Below, piece after piece: positions 52,504 through 61,550 of a DNA stretch of 64,000 bases. The DNA is from Bacteroidales bacterium (GTDB lineage Bacteria; Bacteroidota; Bacteroidia; Bacteroidales; UBA4417): assembly GCA_016707785.1 (NCBI GenBank), contig JADJGZ010000001.1:186001-250000 (forward strand), in the 5' to 3' direction. The notes below the pieces were generated by a model. The model was not told where the DNA came from, did not search any database, and was given only the letters and a program-made list of their open reading frames with translations. A program made the position numbers and the translations under genes. Every line of letters begins with the position of its first letter. Position 1 is the first letter of the stretch.

Positions 52504-53502
52504 ATGAGTAAAGACGAGAAAACAGACAAATTAAATGCACTGAAACTGACCCTCGATAAGCTCGAGAAAACATACGGGAAAGGTACCATTATGAAGCTTG
52601 GTGATCAGGCAATCGATGATACTCCTGCTATTTCAACAGGTTCACTCGGTTTGGATGCTGCATTAGGAATTGGTGGTTTACCAAAAGGGCGTGTCGTTGA
52701 AATCTACGGACCTGAATCTTCTGGTAAAACAACCCTGGCTTTGCATGTAATCGCTGAATCCCAAAAAACCGGGGGAATAGCTGCCTTTATTGATGCTGAA
52801 CATGCTTTTGACCGCACCTATGCTCAACGCCTGGGTGTTGATATTGAAAACCTGCTGATTTCCCAGCCTGATAACGGGGAACAGGCTTTGGAAATTGCTG
52901 ATAACCTGATACGCTCGGGTGCTATTGATGTAATTGTAATCGATTCTGTCGCAGCACTGACACCTAAAAGTGAAATTGAAGGGGAAATGGGTGACTCAAA
53001 AATGGGCCTTCAGGCCAGGTTAATGTCACAGGCCCTTAGAAAATTGACCTCAACTATCAGCAAAACAGGTTGCTGCTGCATTTTTATCAACCAACTCAGG
53101 GAAAAAATCGGTGTTATGTTCGGAAACCCTGAAACTACTACCGGTGGTAATGCCCTTAAATTCTATGCATCAGTTCGCCTCGATATCCGCAGACAAACCC
53201 AGATCAAGGAAGGTGATACTGCTATCGGTAATCATGTAAAGGTTAAAGTCGTCAAGAACAAAGTAGCCCCTCCATTCCGTTCAGCAGAATTTGACATCAT
53301 TTATGGAGAAGGTATTTCCAAGTATGGTGAAATCATCGACATTGGTGTAGAACATAATATTATCAAGAAAAGTGGCTCATGGTTCAGCTATGGGGAAACC
53401 AAACTTGGACAGGGAAGAGATGCGCTTAAAAAATTACTAGCCGATAATCCCGAACTCTGCGAGGAAATTGAAAAACTGGTCGTTGCAGCAATAAAACCCT
53501 GA
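52504..53502 (+). CDS. recA: Recombinase RecA
   Basis: 332 residues from the ATG at 52504 (MSKDEKTDKLNALK). The frame extends 31 codons upstream but without RecA similarity. Walker A GPESSGKT is at 69-76, Walker B is VIVIDSVAAL, and loop L1/L2 segments EGEMGDSKMGLQARLMSQ (outline) and NQLREKIGVMFGNPETTTGG (outline) are present. It performs strand exchange and SOS co-protease functions. It is monocistronic, with a possible long leader. Confidence 0.97.
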   Translation: MSKDEKTDKLNALKLTLDKLEKTYGKGTIMKLGDQAIDDTPAISTGSLGLDAALGIGGLPKGRVVEIYGPESSGKTTLALHVIAESQKTGGIAAFIDAEHAFDRTYAQRLGVDIENLLISQPDNGEQALEIADNLIRSGAIDVIVIDSVAALTPKSEIEGEMGDSKMGLQARLMSQALRKLTSTISKTGCCCIFINQLREKIGVMFGNPETTTGGNALKFYASVRLDIRRQTQIKEGDTAIGNHVKVKVVKNKVAPPFRSAEFDIIYGEGISKYGEIIDIGVEHNIIKKSGSWFSYGETKLGQGRDALKKLLADNPELCEEIEKLVVAAIKP

Positions 53503-53563
53503 CGATCCGACTAATTATTTAAATCAATACTCCTTCTTTGATCATTATCAGGGAAGGAGTATC

Positions 53564-53571
53564 TATTTTTG
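53564..53571 (+). promoter_or_regulatory. -7 element TATTTTTG of the TPR lipoprotein gene
   Basis: Perfect TAnnTTTG 54 bp before the start at 53626. Confidence 0.55.
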
Positions 53572-53625
53572 CAGAAAATGTAGTACTCGCTTCGCAATTC
53601 AAATTTTACCCAAATACCTTTTTGA

Positions 53626-54639
53626 ATGAAATACTTACTTTTCATTAGCATTCTGATCCTTCAAATCCAGCTTATTTCATGTAAGCCGAAATCAAAAGGT
53701 CCTGATAAAAATCTGGACACCGACCAGGAACTTGCTATTCTGAATGCAGCAATCTCTGAAAACGATAAGGATATGAGCCTCTACCTGAAAAGGGCAGAGT
53801 ACTTTATCAATCATCAGAAACTGAATGATGCACTGGCTGACCTTAATATTGTACTTAATTCAGAGCCTAAGAATACCCATGCTCTGCTATCTCTGTCAAA
53901 GGTACATGTTATGATGGGGAAACCTCAACAGGCACTGGAAGCGCTCAATTCAATCAATAGCCTGGATCCGGCTAACAAGGAAGCATACCTGGAAAAGGCT
54001 AAACTCTACCTCGTAATGAAAGATTATGAGAATTGTGCACTCTCAGTTGAAAAAGTGCTTGAACTGGACCCAAAAACTGCTGATGCATATTATATCAAAG
54101 GAGTCGCCCTGGATGAGAATAACGAAAAACTCAAGGCAGTTGAAGCTTTCAGGATGGCAGTACAGCATGATCCAAAACATTATGATGCCTTGATGCAACT
54201 GGGTTATTCATTTACCAGTTCAAAGCCTGCCATGGCAATGGATTATTTTAGTAATGCAATAAAGGCAGACTCATCAAGCCTCGAAGCCATGTATAACCTC
54301 GGAATGTTGTACCAGGAAAATGAAAAACCTGTCTTGGCTTTGGAACAATATGCCCGTATGCTGAAGATCGATCCTGAAAATAAACTCGCTATCTACAATT
54401 CCGGCTATGTCAACCTTGTGTATCAAAAGGACTTTGATAAAGGAATTGATTTTTTTTCTAAGGCGGTCAGTCTCGATTCAACCTTTGCCGATGCTTATTT
54501 TAACAGGGGCTATTCCTATGAATTAAAAGGTGATAAGCCAAAAGCACGCCTGGATTATGAAAGGGTCCTGAAACTGCGGGTCAATGACGAAAAAGCCGCA
54601 AAAGGTCTTAACAGGCTTGATAAATCTTCAGGAAAATAA
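53626..54639 (+). CDS. TPR-repeat lipoprotein
   Basis: 337 residues. The signal ends in the lipobox LISC followed by KPKSK. About eight tetratricopeptide repeats fill residues 40-330, with typical 34-residue periodicity and A/Y/P landmarks (for example ADAYYIKGVALDENNEKLKAV, split as one unit). It is a protein-interaction scaffold facing the periplasm; partners are unknown. It is convergent with the Feo operon. Confidence 0.85.
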   Translation: MKYLLFISILILQIQLISCKPKSKGPDKNLDTDQELAILNAAISENDKDMSLYLKRAEYFINHQKLNDALADLNIVLNSEPKNTHALLSLSKVHVMMGKPQQALEALNSINSLDPANKEAYLEKAKLYLVMKDYENCALSVEKVLELDPKTADAYYIKGVALDENNEKLKAVEAFRMAVQHDPKHYDALMQLGYSFTSSKPAMAMDYFSNAIKADSSSLEAMYNLGMLYQENEKPVLALEQYARMLKIDPENKLAIYNSGYVNLVYQKDFDKGIDFFSKAVSLDSTFADAYFNRGYSYELKGDKPKARLDYERVLKLRVNDEKAAKGLNRLDKSSGK

Positions 54640-54717
54640 TTTCTTTGATTTCAGAAAACAGATTGAATGAGAATAATCATTCAGTAGATTCAGTTTTTAT
54701 GGCATTGGCTAACTGAA

Positions 54718-54936
54718 CTAAACCTGACTTTTGACAACAGGGGGCACTGTTTCCTTTACTGGCATGTTGAGTAGCTTACGGTCCAGGATTTCCTTCTTTA
54801 GTTTCACAGTATCACAGCCACAACCGCTGCTGCAGCCTACTTCATTCTTTTTTTCAGGCAGAAACATCCTGAAAAGTTTCCACCCCGCATATAACAGGGT
54901 TAAAGCCAGGATACTGTATGTGAGGATCTCTTGCAT
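54718..54936 (-). CDS. FeoB-associated Cys-rich membrane protein
   Basis: 72 residues: one TM helix (about 4-22) and then the Cys cluster CSSGCGCDT (about 35-43) on a basic tail. It matches the small FeoB-associated Cys-rich family found next to feoB, thought to be a FeoC-like or redox/metal-binding accessory. It is the last gene of the feoAB-M50-Cys-rich operon, 1 bp after the M50 gene. Confidence 0.88.
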   Translation of the reverse strand: MQEILTYSILALTLLYAGWKLFRMFLPEKKNEVGCSSGCGCDTVKLKKEILDRKLLNMPVKETVPPVVKSQV

Positions 54937-54937
54937 G

Positions 54938-55645
54938 CTACGATGAAATGATGTCTTTCAATGGTGGGAAATACTTCAGGATGGCTAAATATGCCATAAT
55001 TCCTGAGAAAACTAAAAACAGGATGGACCAGATCACTGCAGGTACCTTGGTGAATTTATGCAGATTTGTGGCATCGCCCGCTTTCTTTGGGGTTTTGATA
55101 GTGATTACAAATAAAACAACAGAACTTAGTACAGCATCAGTAAGCACAATTAAGGAGAAAAAAGTTGCTGCAATAAAAATCCAGTTGCCGTCATTGATGT
55201 ATATAAGTAACAAATTAAGCAGTGAGAATGTTCCGGCCCAGAATAATCCATAACCATTTCGGATGGAAAGGACCATTAATAACAAGGTTAAACTTGCAAA
55301 GAAAAAAAGTATATATAAATAATAACCATTTGATAGCATGAACATCAGAATGAATCCAATAATGGCAGAAAGAGGGTAACCTGCTGCAGCTATCAGTACC
55401 TGGAAAAATTTGTTACTTGCTTTCGTGACTGTATTCCCGGAGGTATCAGCAAATATATTAATAGCAATTACTTCACCACTAAGCAACAAAGTCATAAATG
55501 CATGTCCTGCCTCATGAATCAGCGTATTGACACTCCTGAAGTATTTTCCAGCCACCGGAATACGGGTCAGTAACAACACCACACCTAAAATGAGGTAGAA
55601 AACGAGGGTTCTTTGATGAATTAAGGTTTCAAAAAAATCTTTCAT
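54938..55645 (-). CDS. M50-type (S2P-like) membrane protease homologue in the Feo operon
   Basis: 235 residues from the ATG at 55645, 2 bp after the feoAB stop. A longer frame to 55741 reads inside feoAB. About seven TMs are visible. The zinc motif HEAGH is at residues 44-48. The third-ligand region is not the usual clear Asp (IRNGYG near 140), so activity is uncertain. It resembles the M50B-like family (PF13398 type). Its position between feoAB and the FeoB-associated gene suggests a role in iron uptake or its regulation; that is inference. Confidence 0.75.
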   Translation of the reverse strand: MKDFFETLIHQRTLVFYLILGVVLLLTRIPVAGKYFRSVNTLIHEAGHAFMTLLLSGEVIAINIFADTSGNTVTKASNKFFQVLIAAAGYPLSAIIGFILMFMLSNGYYLYILFFFASLTLLLMVLSIRNGYGLFWAGTFSLLNLLLIYINDGNWIFIAATFFSLIVLTDAVLSSVVLFVITIKTPKKAGDATNLHKFTKVPAVIWSILFLVFSGIMAYLAILKYFPPLKDIISS

Positions 55646-55647
55646 AA

Positions 55648-58164
55648 CTAAACAAACAAACTTCCAACCTGGTAAAATATTAATGATGCCAAATAAGCCA
55701 GGACTGTAGTGTATACCACAATGAATGCAGCCCATTTCCAACTCCCCGATTCCCTGCTAATGGCTGAAATCACTCCAATACAGGGGAAATAGATGAGTAT
55801 AAATAACATGAAACTCATGGCAACCAATGGGGTGAAAACTGCTTCTCCAATTTTTGATCCATAGGTATACTGCTGGGTCTGAAGCCTGCTGGCAAGGGTC
55901 TTATCTGCATTGGGTGCATTCATATCTGATTGGTACAAAATACCCAAAGTACCTACCACTACCTCCTTGGCTGATACCCCGGAAAGAATGGCGACACTCA
56001 TTTTCCAGTCAAAACCTAATGGCCTCATTGCCGGCTCCATAAAATGCCCGATACGACCAATGAATGAGTTTTTCTGCAATTCTGAATTATATTGAAGCTG
56101 AATCACGGATAGCTCTGCTCTTTCCTGGTCCTTAAGTGTAAGTATTTCCGCATCAGTCAGATTTGGACTTTTCATCGACTCAATGTACTTCTTCTGAACT
56201 TCTTCTTTCAGCACCTGGTATTTCTTTTCATCCGAAACCTGGTGTGGGAAATATCCCAGAGCCCAGATGATAATGGAAGCAATTAAGATTACACCTCCAA
56301 TTTTGCGAAGGTATTGTACTGCCCTGCTCCACATATGTCTTACAACTGAGCGAACTGTGGGCACTCTGTAAGGGGGCAGTTCCATGACAAACGGAACATC
56401 TTTCTTCCTGAATAAGGTCTTACGAAACAATAGGGCAGAACCAATGGCAAGCAATATTCCAAAACTGTACATTCCGAAAAGGATACTGCCCTGGTAGTCT
56501 TTGAAAAATGCAGTAATAAATAGAATATACACAGGTAAACGGGCACTGCACGACATGAATGGATTGATCAGCATTGTAATGATCCGGTCACGACGGCTTT
56601 CGATTACCCTGGTGGAAAGGATGGCCGGAACATTACAGCCGAATCCCATCACTAAGGGTATGAAAGACTTCCCATGAAGGCCAATTTTATGCATCAGTTT
56701 ATCCATGATGAATACAGCCCTTGCCATATAACCGGAATCTTCCATTAAGGCAATGAATAGGTATAGCAGGAGGATATTGGGAAGGAATACAATGACACCA
56801 CCTACACCACCTATAATTCCCTGTATCAATAGGTCCCTGAACATCCCATCAGGCAGTGCTGTCTGAAGCTCTGCTGAAATAAACTGAACAAGCCATTCAA
56901 TCCCCCGCATAGGATAATTGCCTAACTTGAAAGTACTATAGAACGTTACCCACATGAAAAATACAAAGACAGGAATTCCCCACACCTTATGAGTGATAAT
57001 GGTATCGATAACCTCACTTTTTCTTCTCTGGGTTTTCGGATTTGGAATCAAAGTCTCAGCAAGGGCTCCTGCAATAAACCCATATTTGGCATCAGCAACC
57101 AGGGTTTCACTATCTTCTTTGAGTTCGTTTTCAATCCTGGTGATCTCTTCCTGGCTAACATTAATGATATCGTCAGCATTAGAAAAAGTTCTCACAAGAT
57201 TTCTGGCCGAACGATCCTTTTCGATCAGTTTTATGGAAAGAAACCGGGAAGATATCGTTGTCATAAAATCGACATTCCCGGGAATCCGAATCTTTTGTTG
57301 AATATTTTGTATCGCCTGCTCCAACGATTTTCCATAGTTGATATGAATGTGCCTTGTGGTTTCATCACGGCCTTCATATACTTCTATGATCTTCTGAAAG
57401 AGTTCCTGAATCCCTTTCCCCTTTGAGGCAACAGTATGAACGAAAGGAACTCCCAGCATCTTACCCAGGTATTCACTATCAAGTTTGTCCCCGGTCCTGT
57501 GAAGCTCGTCATACATATTTAACGCGACCACAACCTGGATATCCATATCAATCAACTGGGTCGTCAGGAATAGGTTCCGTTCAAGGTTAGATGAATCAAC
57601 CACATTCACAACAATATCAGGGAGTTTTTCGCTGATAAAATTCCTGACATACAACTCCTCCGGAGAATAGGCTGTAATCGAATAAGTGCCAGGCAGATCA
57701 GTGATAATAATATTGTAATCATTCAGCCTGAAATGTGCCTCTTTTGCATCTATAGTCACACCACTATAATTTCCAACCCTTTCCTTTGAACCGGAAGCAT
57801 GATTAAAAAGCGTTGTTTTACCTGAGTTTGGATTTCCGACCAGACAAACATTTATAACCTTACCCTTGGGAGCCGAATAGGCAACCTCCTGTTCTGTTTG
57901 AAACGTCCCGGAATAGTTAATTTCAGGAACTTTACCTTCAGTCAGTTCACTAACTTCAATAAGTTTGGCTTCACTATTCCGAAGGGTGACATTATATCCC
58001 AGAATATTGTATTCAACAGGGTCTTGTAAGGGGGCTTTTTTCACTACAGTGACCTCTTTGCCCACTATAAACCCCATTTCAGTAATTCGCTTACGGAATG
58101 CACCTCTGCCTTTCACTTTCGTGATAACGGCTTTCTCTCCAAGAGCTACATCCAGTAAGGTCAC
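55648..58164 (-). CDS. feoB: Ferrous iron transporter FeoA-FeoB fusion
   Basis: 838 residues, apparently starting with GTG at 58164. An FeoA-like SH3 domain spans about 1-75 (MTLLDVALGEKAVI ... NILGYNVTLR), and the FeoB G domain starts at about 105, with P-loop GNPNSGKTTLF, switch DLPGTYS and base-recognition NMYD. A membrane core follows from about residue 395 with two gate-like repeats (GFGCNVPAI and GVSAKEVVVG). It imports Fe2+ across the inner membrane. The fusion is common in Bacteroidota. A palindromic operator sits 13 bp upstream of the start. Confidence 0.95.
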   Translation of the reverse strand: MTLLDVALGEKAVITKVKGRGAFRKRITEMGFIVGKEVTVVKKAPLQDPVEYNILGYNVTLRNSEAKLIEVSELTEGKVPEINYSGTFQTEQEVAYSAPKGKVINVCLVGNPNSGKTTLFNHASGSKERVGNYSGVTIDAKEAHFRLNDYNIIITDLPGTYSITAYSPEELYVRNFISEKLPDIVVNVVDSSNLERNLFLTTQLIDMDIQVVVALNMYDELHRTGDKLDSEYLGKMLGVPFVHTVASKGKGIQELFQKIIEVYEGRDETTRHIHINYGKSLEQAIQNIQQKIRIPGNVDFMTTISSRFLSIKLIEKDRSARNLVRTFSNADDIINVSQEEITRIENELKEDSETLVADAKYGFIAGALAETLIPNPKTQRRKSEVIDTIITHKVWGIPVFVFFMWVTFYSTFKLGNYPMRGIEWLVQFISAELQTALPDGMFRDLLIQGIIGGVGGVIVFLPNILLLYLFIALMEDSGYMARAVFIMDKLMHKIGLHGKSFIPLVMGFGCNVPAILSTRVIESRRDRIITMLINPFMSCSARLPVYILFITAFFKDYQGSILFGMYSFGILLAIGSALLFRKTLFRKKDVPFVMELPPYRVPTVRSVVRHMWSRAVQYLRKIGGVILIASIIIWALGYFPHQVSDEKKYQVLKEEVQKKYIESMKSPNLTDAEILTLKDQERAELSVIQLQYNSELQKNSFIGRIGHFMEPAMRPLGFDWKMSVAILSGVSAKEVVVGTLGILYQSDMNAPNADKTLASRLQTQQYTYGSKIGEAVFTPLVAMSFMLFILIYFPCIGVISAISRESGSWKWAAFIVVYTTVLAYLASLIFYQVGSLFV

Positions 58165-58176
58165 AATGAATTATTT

Positions 58177-58193
58177 TTATTTAGTCTAAATAA
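58177..58193 (-). promoter_or_regulatory. Perfect 17-bp palindrome, putative metal-repressor operator of feoAB
   Basis: TTATTTAGTCTAAATAA is perfectly palindromic with 8-bp arms. It lies between the -7 box (58198-58205) and the GTG start at 58164, roughly at +10 to +26, where a bound repressor would block transcription. Its shape recalls DtxR/MntR-family sites (TTAG...CTAA); a Fur-like protein is the alternative. Confidence 0.7.
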
Positions 58194-58197
58194 TGTA

Positions 58198-58205
58198 CAA
58201 AGGTA
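58198..58205 (-). promoter_or_regulatory. feoAB -7 element TACCTTTG
   Basis: Perfect TAnnTTTG on the minus strand 34 bp before the start. Confidence 0.6.
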
Positions 58206-58273
58206 AGAAATACATCAATGAATTTTAGATATACATCTTAAATATTGGAAGGTAGGAGCAGGGGGAGGGTTAT

Positions 58274-58816
58274 TTATTCTTCCTCCAGTTCAAAATCACT
58301 TGTCTCCTTGGTTTTAATCAACCTGGAATGAAGGATTATCTGGGCTTTAAGCAGCTTGTAGCCCCAATTTTCAATGAAATATTTCCGGATATTAAATGCT
58401 GCAAATTGCCTGGCTAAAAGAGTGTTTTTTGTCATCAACCAGGCAAAATCTTTCATGTCCTGGTAAACATCCGCATAGATCTCAGATAGCTGGAAGGTCT
58501 GAATATCTTCACCGGTTTCCTGAATTGGGTCAAAGAATCGAAACTTGTCTGCTTCTCCCAACTTATTTCTTATACTATTAAATACCTGTTCCCACTGTTC
58601 CTCGGTAACCATTCTTTCATCACCCCCTTCTTCCGGTTCAGGGGTCACAGGGAACAATAAACCCTTGATATAAAGAATAGGACTAACCTTCTGAAGAAAG
58701 ATCAATAAATCATCCTTTTCAACTTGTTCCAGTTTTTCCATCATAATGCAATATTCCCCTGCCAGGGTAAGCATTTCAATGAGATGGCGTTCGAGTACCT
58801 GTGATTCTTCCTGCAT
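58274..58816 (-). CDS. DUF5063 domain protein
   Basis: 180 residues from the ATG at 58816 (MQEESQVLERHLIEML). The longer frame to 59125 overlaps rplS and has no plausible start context. The all-helical domain, with FVTVANEYC-like early helix here as MLTLAGEYCIMME and the ISEIYADVYQDMKDF segment (about 118-132), fits DUF5063, a cytoplasmic Bacteroidota family of unknown function. It is followed by feoAB 109 bp away on the same strand, with separate promoters. Confidence 0.85.
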   Translation of the reverse strand: MQEESQVLERHLIEMLTLAGEYCIMMEKLEQVEKDDLLIFLQKVSPILYIKGLLFPVTPEPEEGGDERMVTEEQWEQVFNSIRNKLGEADKFRFFDPIQETGEDIQTFQLSEIYADVYQDMKDFAWLMTKNTLLARQFAAFNIRKYFIENWGYKLLKAQIILHSRLIKTKETSDFELEEE

Positions 58817-58835
58817 AATATAATAATTGAGTCTG

Positions 58836-58843
58836 CAAATATA
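58836..58843 (-). promoter_or_regulatory. -7 element TATATTTG of the DUF5063 gene
   Basis: Perfect TAnnTTTG on the minus strand 20 bp before the chosen start; it supports that start. Confidence 0.6.
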
Positions 58844-58881
58844 GAAACATCGACTGAGGATGAAAATATGGAAGAAATAAG

Positions 58882-58911
58882 AAAAAAAAAGGCTGTCATA
58901 AATGGACAGCC
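58882..58911 (-). terminator. Intrinsic terminator after rplS
   Basis: GGCTGTC / GACAGCC stem with a seven-base loop; on the minus strand nine T follow. It lies 20 bp after the rplS stop. Confidence 0.85.
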
Positions 58912-58931
58912 CTGAAAATATTGAGAAATGC

Positions 58932-59288
58932 TTACATGCGTTTTTCTTTGATACGTGCTTTCTTCCCTTTGAGCTTACGCAGGTAGAAAATCCTGGCCCT
59001 ACGAACAGCACCATGTTTATTGACTTCAATTTTATCAATAAATGGAGAAAATACAGGAATAATCCTTTCAACACCAACAGTTCCGGAAACCTTGCGAACA
59101 GTAAAAGTTTCTGTAGCACCTTCACCTGAACGCTGTAGAACTACTCCCTGGTATTGCTGAATACGTTCCTTATCACCTTCCTTAATCTTATAATGGATCG
59201 TAATAGTATCCCCAGCCTTGAATGTAGGTAACTGCTGCTTTGTAACGAAATGTTCTTCAACATATTCGATTAACTTCTTCTTGCTCAT
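58932..59288 (-). CDS. rplS: 50S ribosomal protein L19
   Basis: 118 residues from the ATG at 59288 (MSKKKLIEYVEEHF). Typical L19 segments are FKAGDTITIHYKIKEG (about 23-38), QQYQGVVLQRSGEG, TFTVRKVSGTVGVERIIPV (outline) and the basic C-terminus RRARIFYLRKLKGKKARIK (outline). It sits at the 30S-50S interface. Bacteria often keep rplS with trmD; here trmD lies 2.3 kb away with two plus-strand genes between. Confidence 0.97.
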   Translation of the reverse strand: MSKKKLIEYVEEHFVTKQQLPTFKAGDTITIHYKIKEGDKERIQQYQGVVLQRSGEGATETFTVRKVSGTVGVERIIPVFSPFIDKIEVNKHGAVRRARIFYLRKLKGKKARIKEKRM

Positions 59289-59330
59289 TGCTTTATCTAT
59301 TATTATTGCGTGTTCGTAAAAAAAGGAGTG

Positions 59331-59338
59331 CAAAGATA
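59331..59338 (-). promoter_or_regulatory. rplS -7 element TATCTTTG
   Basis: Perfect TAnnTTTG on the minus strand 43 bp before the start. Confidence 0.6.
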
Positions 59339-59440
59339 CGTTTTAATTCTGAAAAAAAACAAATTGTGTTGTTAATTTTCTACAGACAATTGTTAATAAC
59401 TCTTTGTATCCACCTGCAAACTGACCAATTTTCTATTTGA

Positions 59441-59448
59441 TACATTTG
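59441..59448 (+). promoter_or_regulatory. -7 element TACATTTG of the PLP enzyme gene
   Basis: Perfect TAnnTTTG 63 bp before the start at 59512. Confidence 0.55.
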
Positions 59449-59511
59449 TATTCCAGACAAAAAATGAGTTAAACCTTGCACGGATAAATCCACTTGATAC
59501 CCCGCAAAGAT

Positions 59512-60669
59512 ATGGATATCTCATATATTATCAATGTTTTAGGAGAAGAACTGGGGGAAGATGTCAATCCGGTTTCTCCACCGATCTACCAGACCAGCAA
59601 CTTTTATTTCAAATCAGTTGAACAATTCAGGGATGCCATTACCCATGAAAAAGATCACTGGATTTACTCCAGGGGAAATAATCCGACCATCAACCTGCTT
59701 ACAAAAAAAATGGCGGCTCTGGAAGGTGCTGAAGATGCACTGGTCTTTGCAAGTGGAATGGCTGCAATCTCTTCATCAATAATGGCTAATGTCAGGACCG
59801 GGGACCATGTTATCTGTGTATCTGAACCCTACTCATGGACAGAAACCCTGCTAACCAGGAACATCCTGCCAAAATTCGGGATAGAAGTAAGCATGATCCA
59901 TGGGGATAACATTGATGAATATAAAACCTGCATCCGCCCCAATACACGGCTCATCTACCTGGAAAGTCCCAATTCGTGGACATTCAGATTGCAGGACCTG
60001 GAAGCAGTGGCCAAACTGGCGAAAGACAACAACATTATTACAATCATCGACAATAGTTGCTCAACGCCATTATTTCAGCAGCCTATCAGCATGGGTATCG
60101 ACCTGGTTTGCCATACTGCTTCCAAATACCTTGGTGGCCATTCTGATACAGTTGCCGGAGTTTGCTGTGGTTCCAGGGAAATGATAGATAAAATCTTTCA
60201 TAATGAATTTCTCACCCTTGGAGGTATCCTTTCTCCATTTAATGCCTGGCTGATCATCAGGGGACTAAGGACCTTGCCGCTCAGACTTGAAAGGATATCC
60301 AACACCACCAAAGAAGTGATCAAATATCTTGAAAATCAGCCGGCTGTAAGTGAGATATACTATGCATCACATCCAAACCATCCTCAACAGGAATTGGCTT
60401 CCCGTCAGATGAAAATGGGCAGTGGATTGTTCACCATAAAAACCAGGGTTACTGATATTGCTAAAATTGAAGCCTTCTGTAATTCATTAACTTACTGGCG
60501 AATGGCAGTTTCCTGGGGAGGATATGAATCCCTTATTATTCCATCCTGCACCTTTGTAAGACCGGGACTCTACAGCAAACTCCCTCCAAACCTGATAAGG
60601 TTCTCGGTGGGATTGGAAGATCCCGAAGTTCTCATCAATGATCTGGATAAGTCAATGCATTATCTTTAA
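59512..60669 (+). CDS. Cys/Met-metabolism PLP-dependent enzyme (cystathionine lyase/synthase-like)
   Basis: 385 residues from the ATG at 59512; a TTG at 59494 is less likely. The PLP lysine is Lys205 in HTASKYLGGHSD, with the substrate/phosphate segment ASGMAAISS (about 84-92) and VSWGGYESLI (about 336-345). This is the gamma-family of fold-type I enzymes: cystathionine gamma-synthase, beta- or gamma-lyase or methionine gamma-lyase. The exact reaction cannot be assigned. The next gene starts 26 bp downstream. Confidence 0.93.
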   Translation: MDISYIINVLGEELGEDVNPVSPPIYQTSNFYFKSVEQFRDAITHEKDHWIYSRGNNPTINLLTKKMAALEGAEDALVFASGMAAISSSIMANVRTGDHVICVSEPYSWTETLLTRNILPKFGIEVSMIHGDNIDEYKTCIRPNTRLIYLESPNSWTFRLQDLEAVAKLAKDNNIITIIDNSCSTPLFQQPISMGIDLVCHTASKYLGGHSDTVAGVCCGSREMIDKIFHNEFLTLGGILSPFNAWLIIRGLRTLPLRLERISNTTKEVIKYLENQPAVSEIYYASHPNHPQQELASRQMKMGSGLFTIKTRVTDIAKIEAFCNSLTYWRMAVSWGGYESLIIPSCTFVRPGLYSKLPPNLIRFSVGLEDPEVLINDLDKSMHYL

Positions 60670-60695
60670 GCGGATGGAAAATAGGAGTATGCACC

Positions 60696-61550
60696 ATGTA
60701 CCACAAGTTTGACAGATATGTTAAAACATGGGTTGAATATATTGCTTTTGGCAATTTCATCATAGCATTTTGCGCGGTATCACTTACCTGGCAAACTACT
60801 GAAATAATACTGGACGATACAGATCCAAAAATGCTTTTACTGGTATTTTTTGCCACATTGAGCAGTTATTGTTTCCATGCCTACTTTAAACCCACTGGCA
60901 ATGCCTTGACAGAAAGAATCTTATGGATACAACAACACAGAAAGTTCCTGTTAATTCTATCTGTTTTATCATTGTTCATCACGTTTTGTATTCTCTTTTT
61001 CCTGCCCGGGAAATGGCTCCCAATCCTTATTCTGGCCATTTTCACTTTTATCTATTCACTACCGAGGCTGATATCTTCTGATTCCTTTATCCTGAAATGG
61101 ATTATCTACCTGAAAACCATCTACCTGGCAATTATCTGGACCATCGTTACTTCTCTCTTGCCACTTTATAACGATGGGATCGAATGGAGTCAGACATTGA
61201 TTTTAATCGTTACCTATCATTTCCTGTTAATTTTCCAGCTTTGTATGCTATTTGAATACAAAGACCGCTGCATCACGCAGAAGGATAAAAATATACTGTT
61301 CTTCAGGCCTTTAAATTTGGATATATCATTCTACCTTTCACTGACCGGGATGCTTTTCTTATCATTCTGCTTCTATAATACGGGAGGTGATTCAGAGCAT
61401 CTCTTCTCCATGCTATTGCCGGTTGTGTACCTCACATCCATCTATAGGAAATCTAAAGTTGATTGTTCCGATGCATGGTATTCACTGGCCGTGGATGCCA
61501 CCATGATCATTCCGGGATTATTTCTTTTGATATCGTATTTATTGAAGTAG
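60696..61550 (+). CDS. Polytopic membrane protein, UbiA-like topology
   Basis: 284 residues with about eight or nine TM helices. Topology and the YSLPRL segment after TM4 recall UbiA-type prenyltransferases, but the two Asp-rich motifs of active members are not intact (GNFIIAFCAVSL in place of the first). I therefore call it only UbiA-like. It starts 26 bp after the PLP enzyme gene, so it is probably co-transcribed, and its end overlaps trmD's end by 12 bp tail to tail. The stop is TAG. Confidence 0.65.
   Translation: MYHKFDRYVKTWVEYIAFGNFIIAFCAVSLTWQTTEIILDDTDPKMLLLVFFATLSSYCFHAYFKPTGNALTERILWIQQHRKFLLILSVLSLFITFCILFFLPGKWLPILILAIFTFIYSLPRLISSDSFILKWIIYLKTIYLAIIWTIVTSLLPLYNDGIEWSQTLILIVTYHFLLIFQLCMLFEYKDRCITQKDKNILFFRPLNLDISFYLSLTGMLFLSFCFYNTGGDSEHLFSMLLPVVYLTSIYRKSKVDCSDAWYSLAVDATMIIPGLFLLISYLLK

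Noticed and set aside
54664..54683. Fur-box-like palindrome TGAATGAGAATAATCATTCA
   Set aside because: It lies between the 3' ends of convergent genes, not at a promoter; a weak bidirectional terminator hairpin is the simpler reading.
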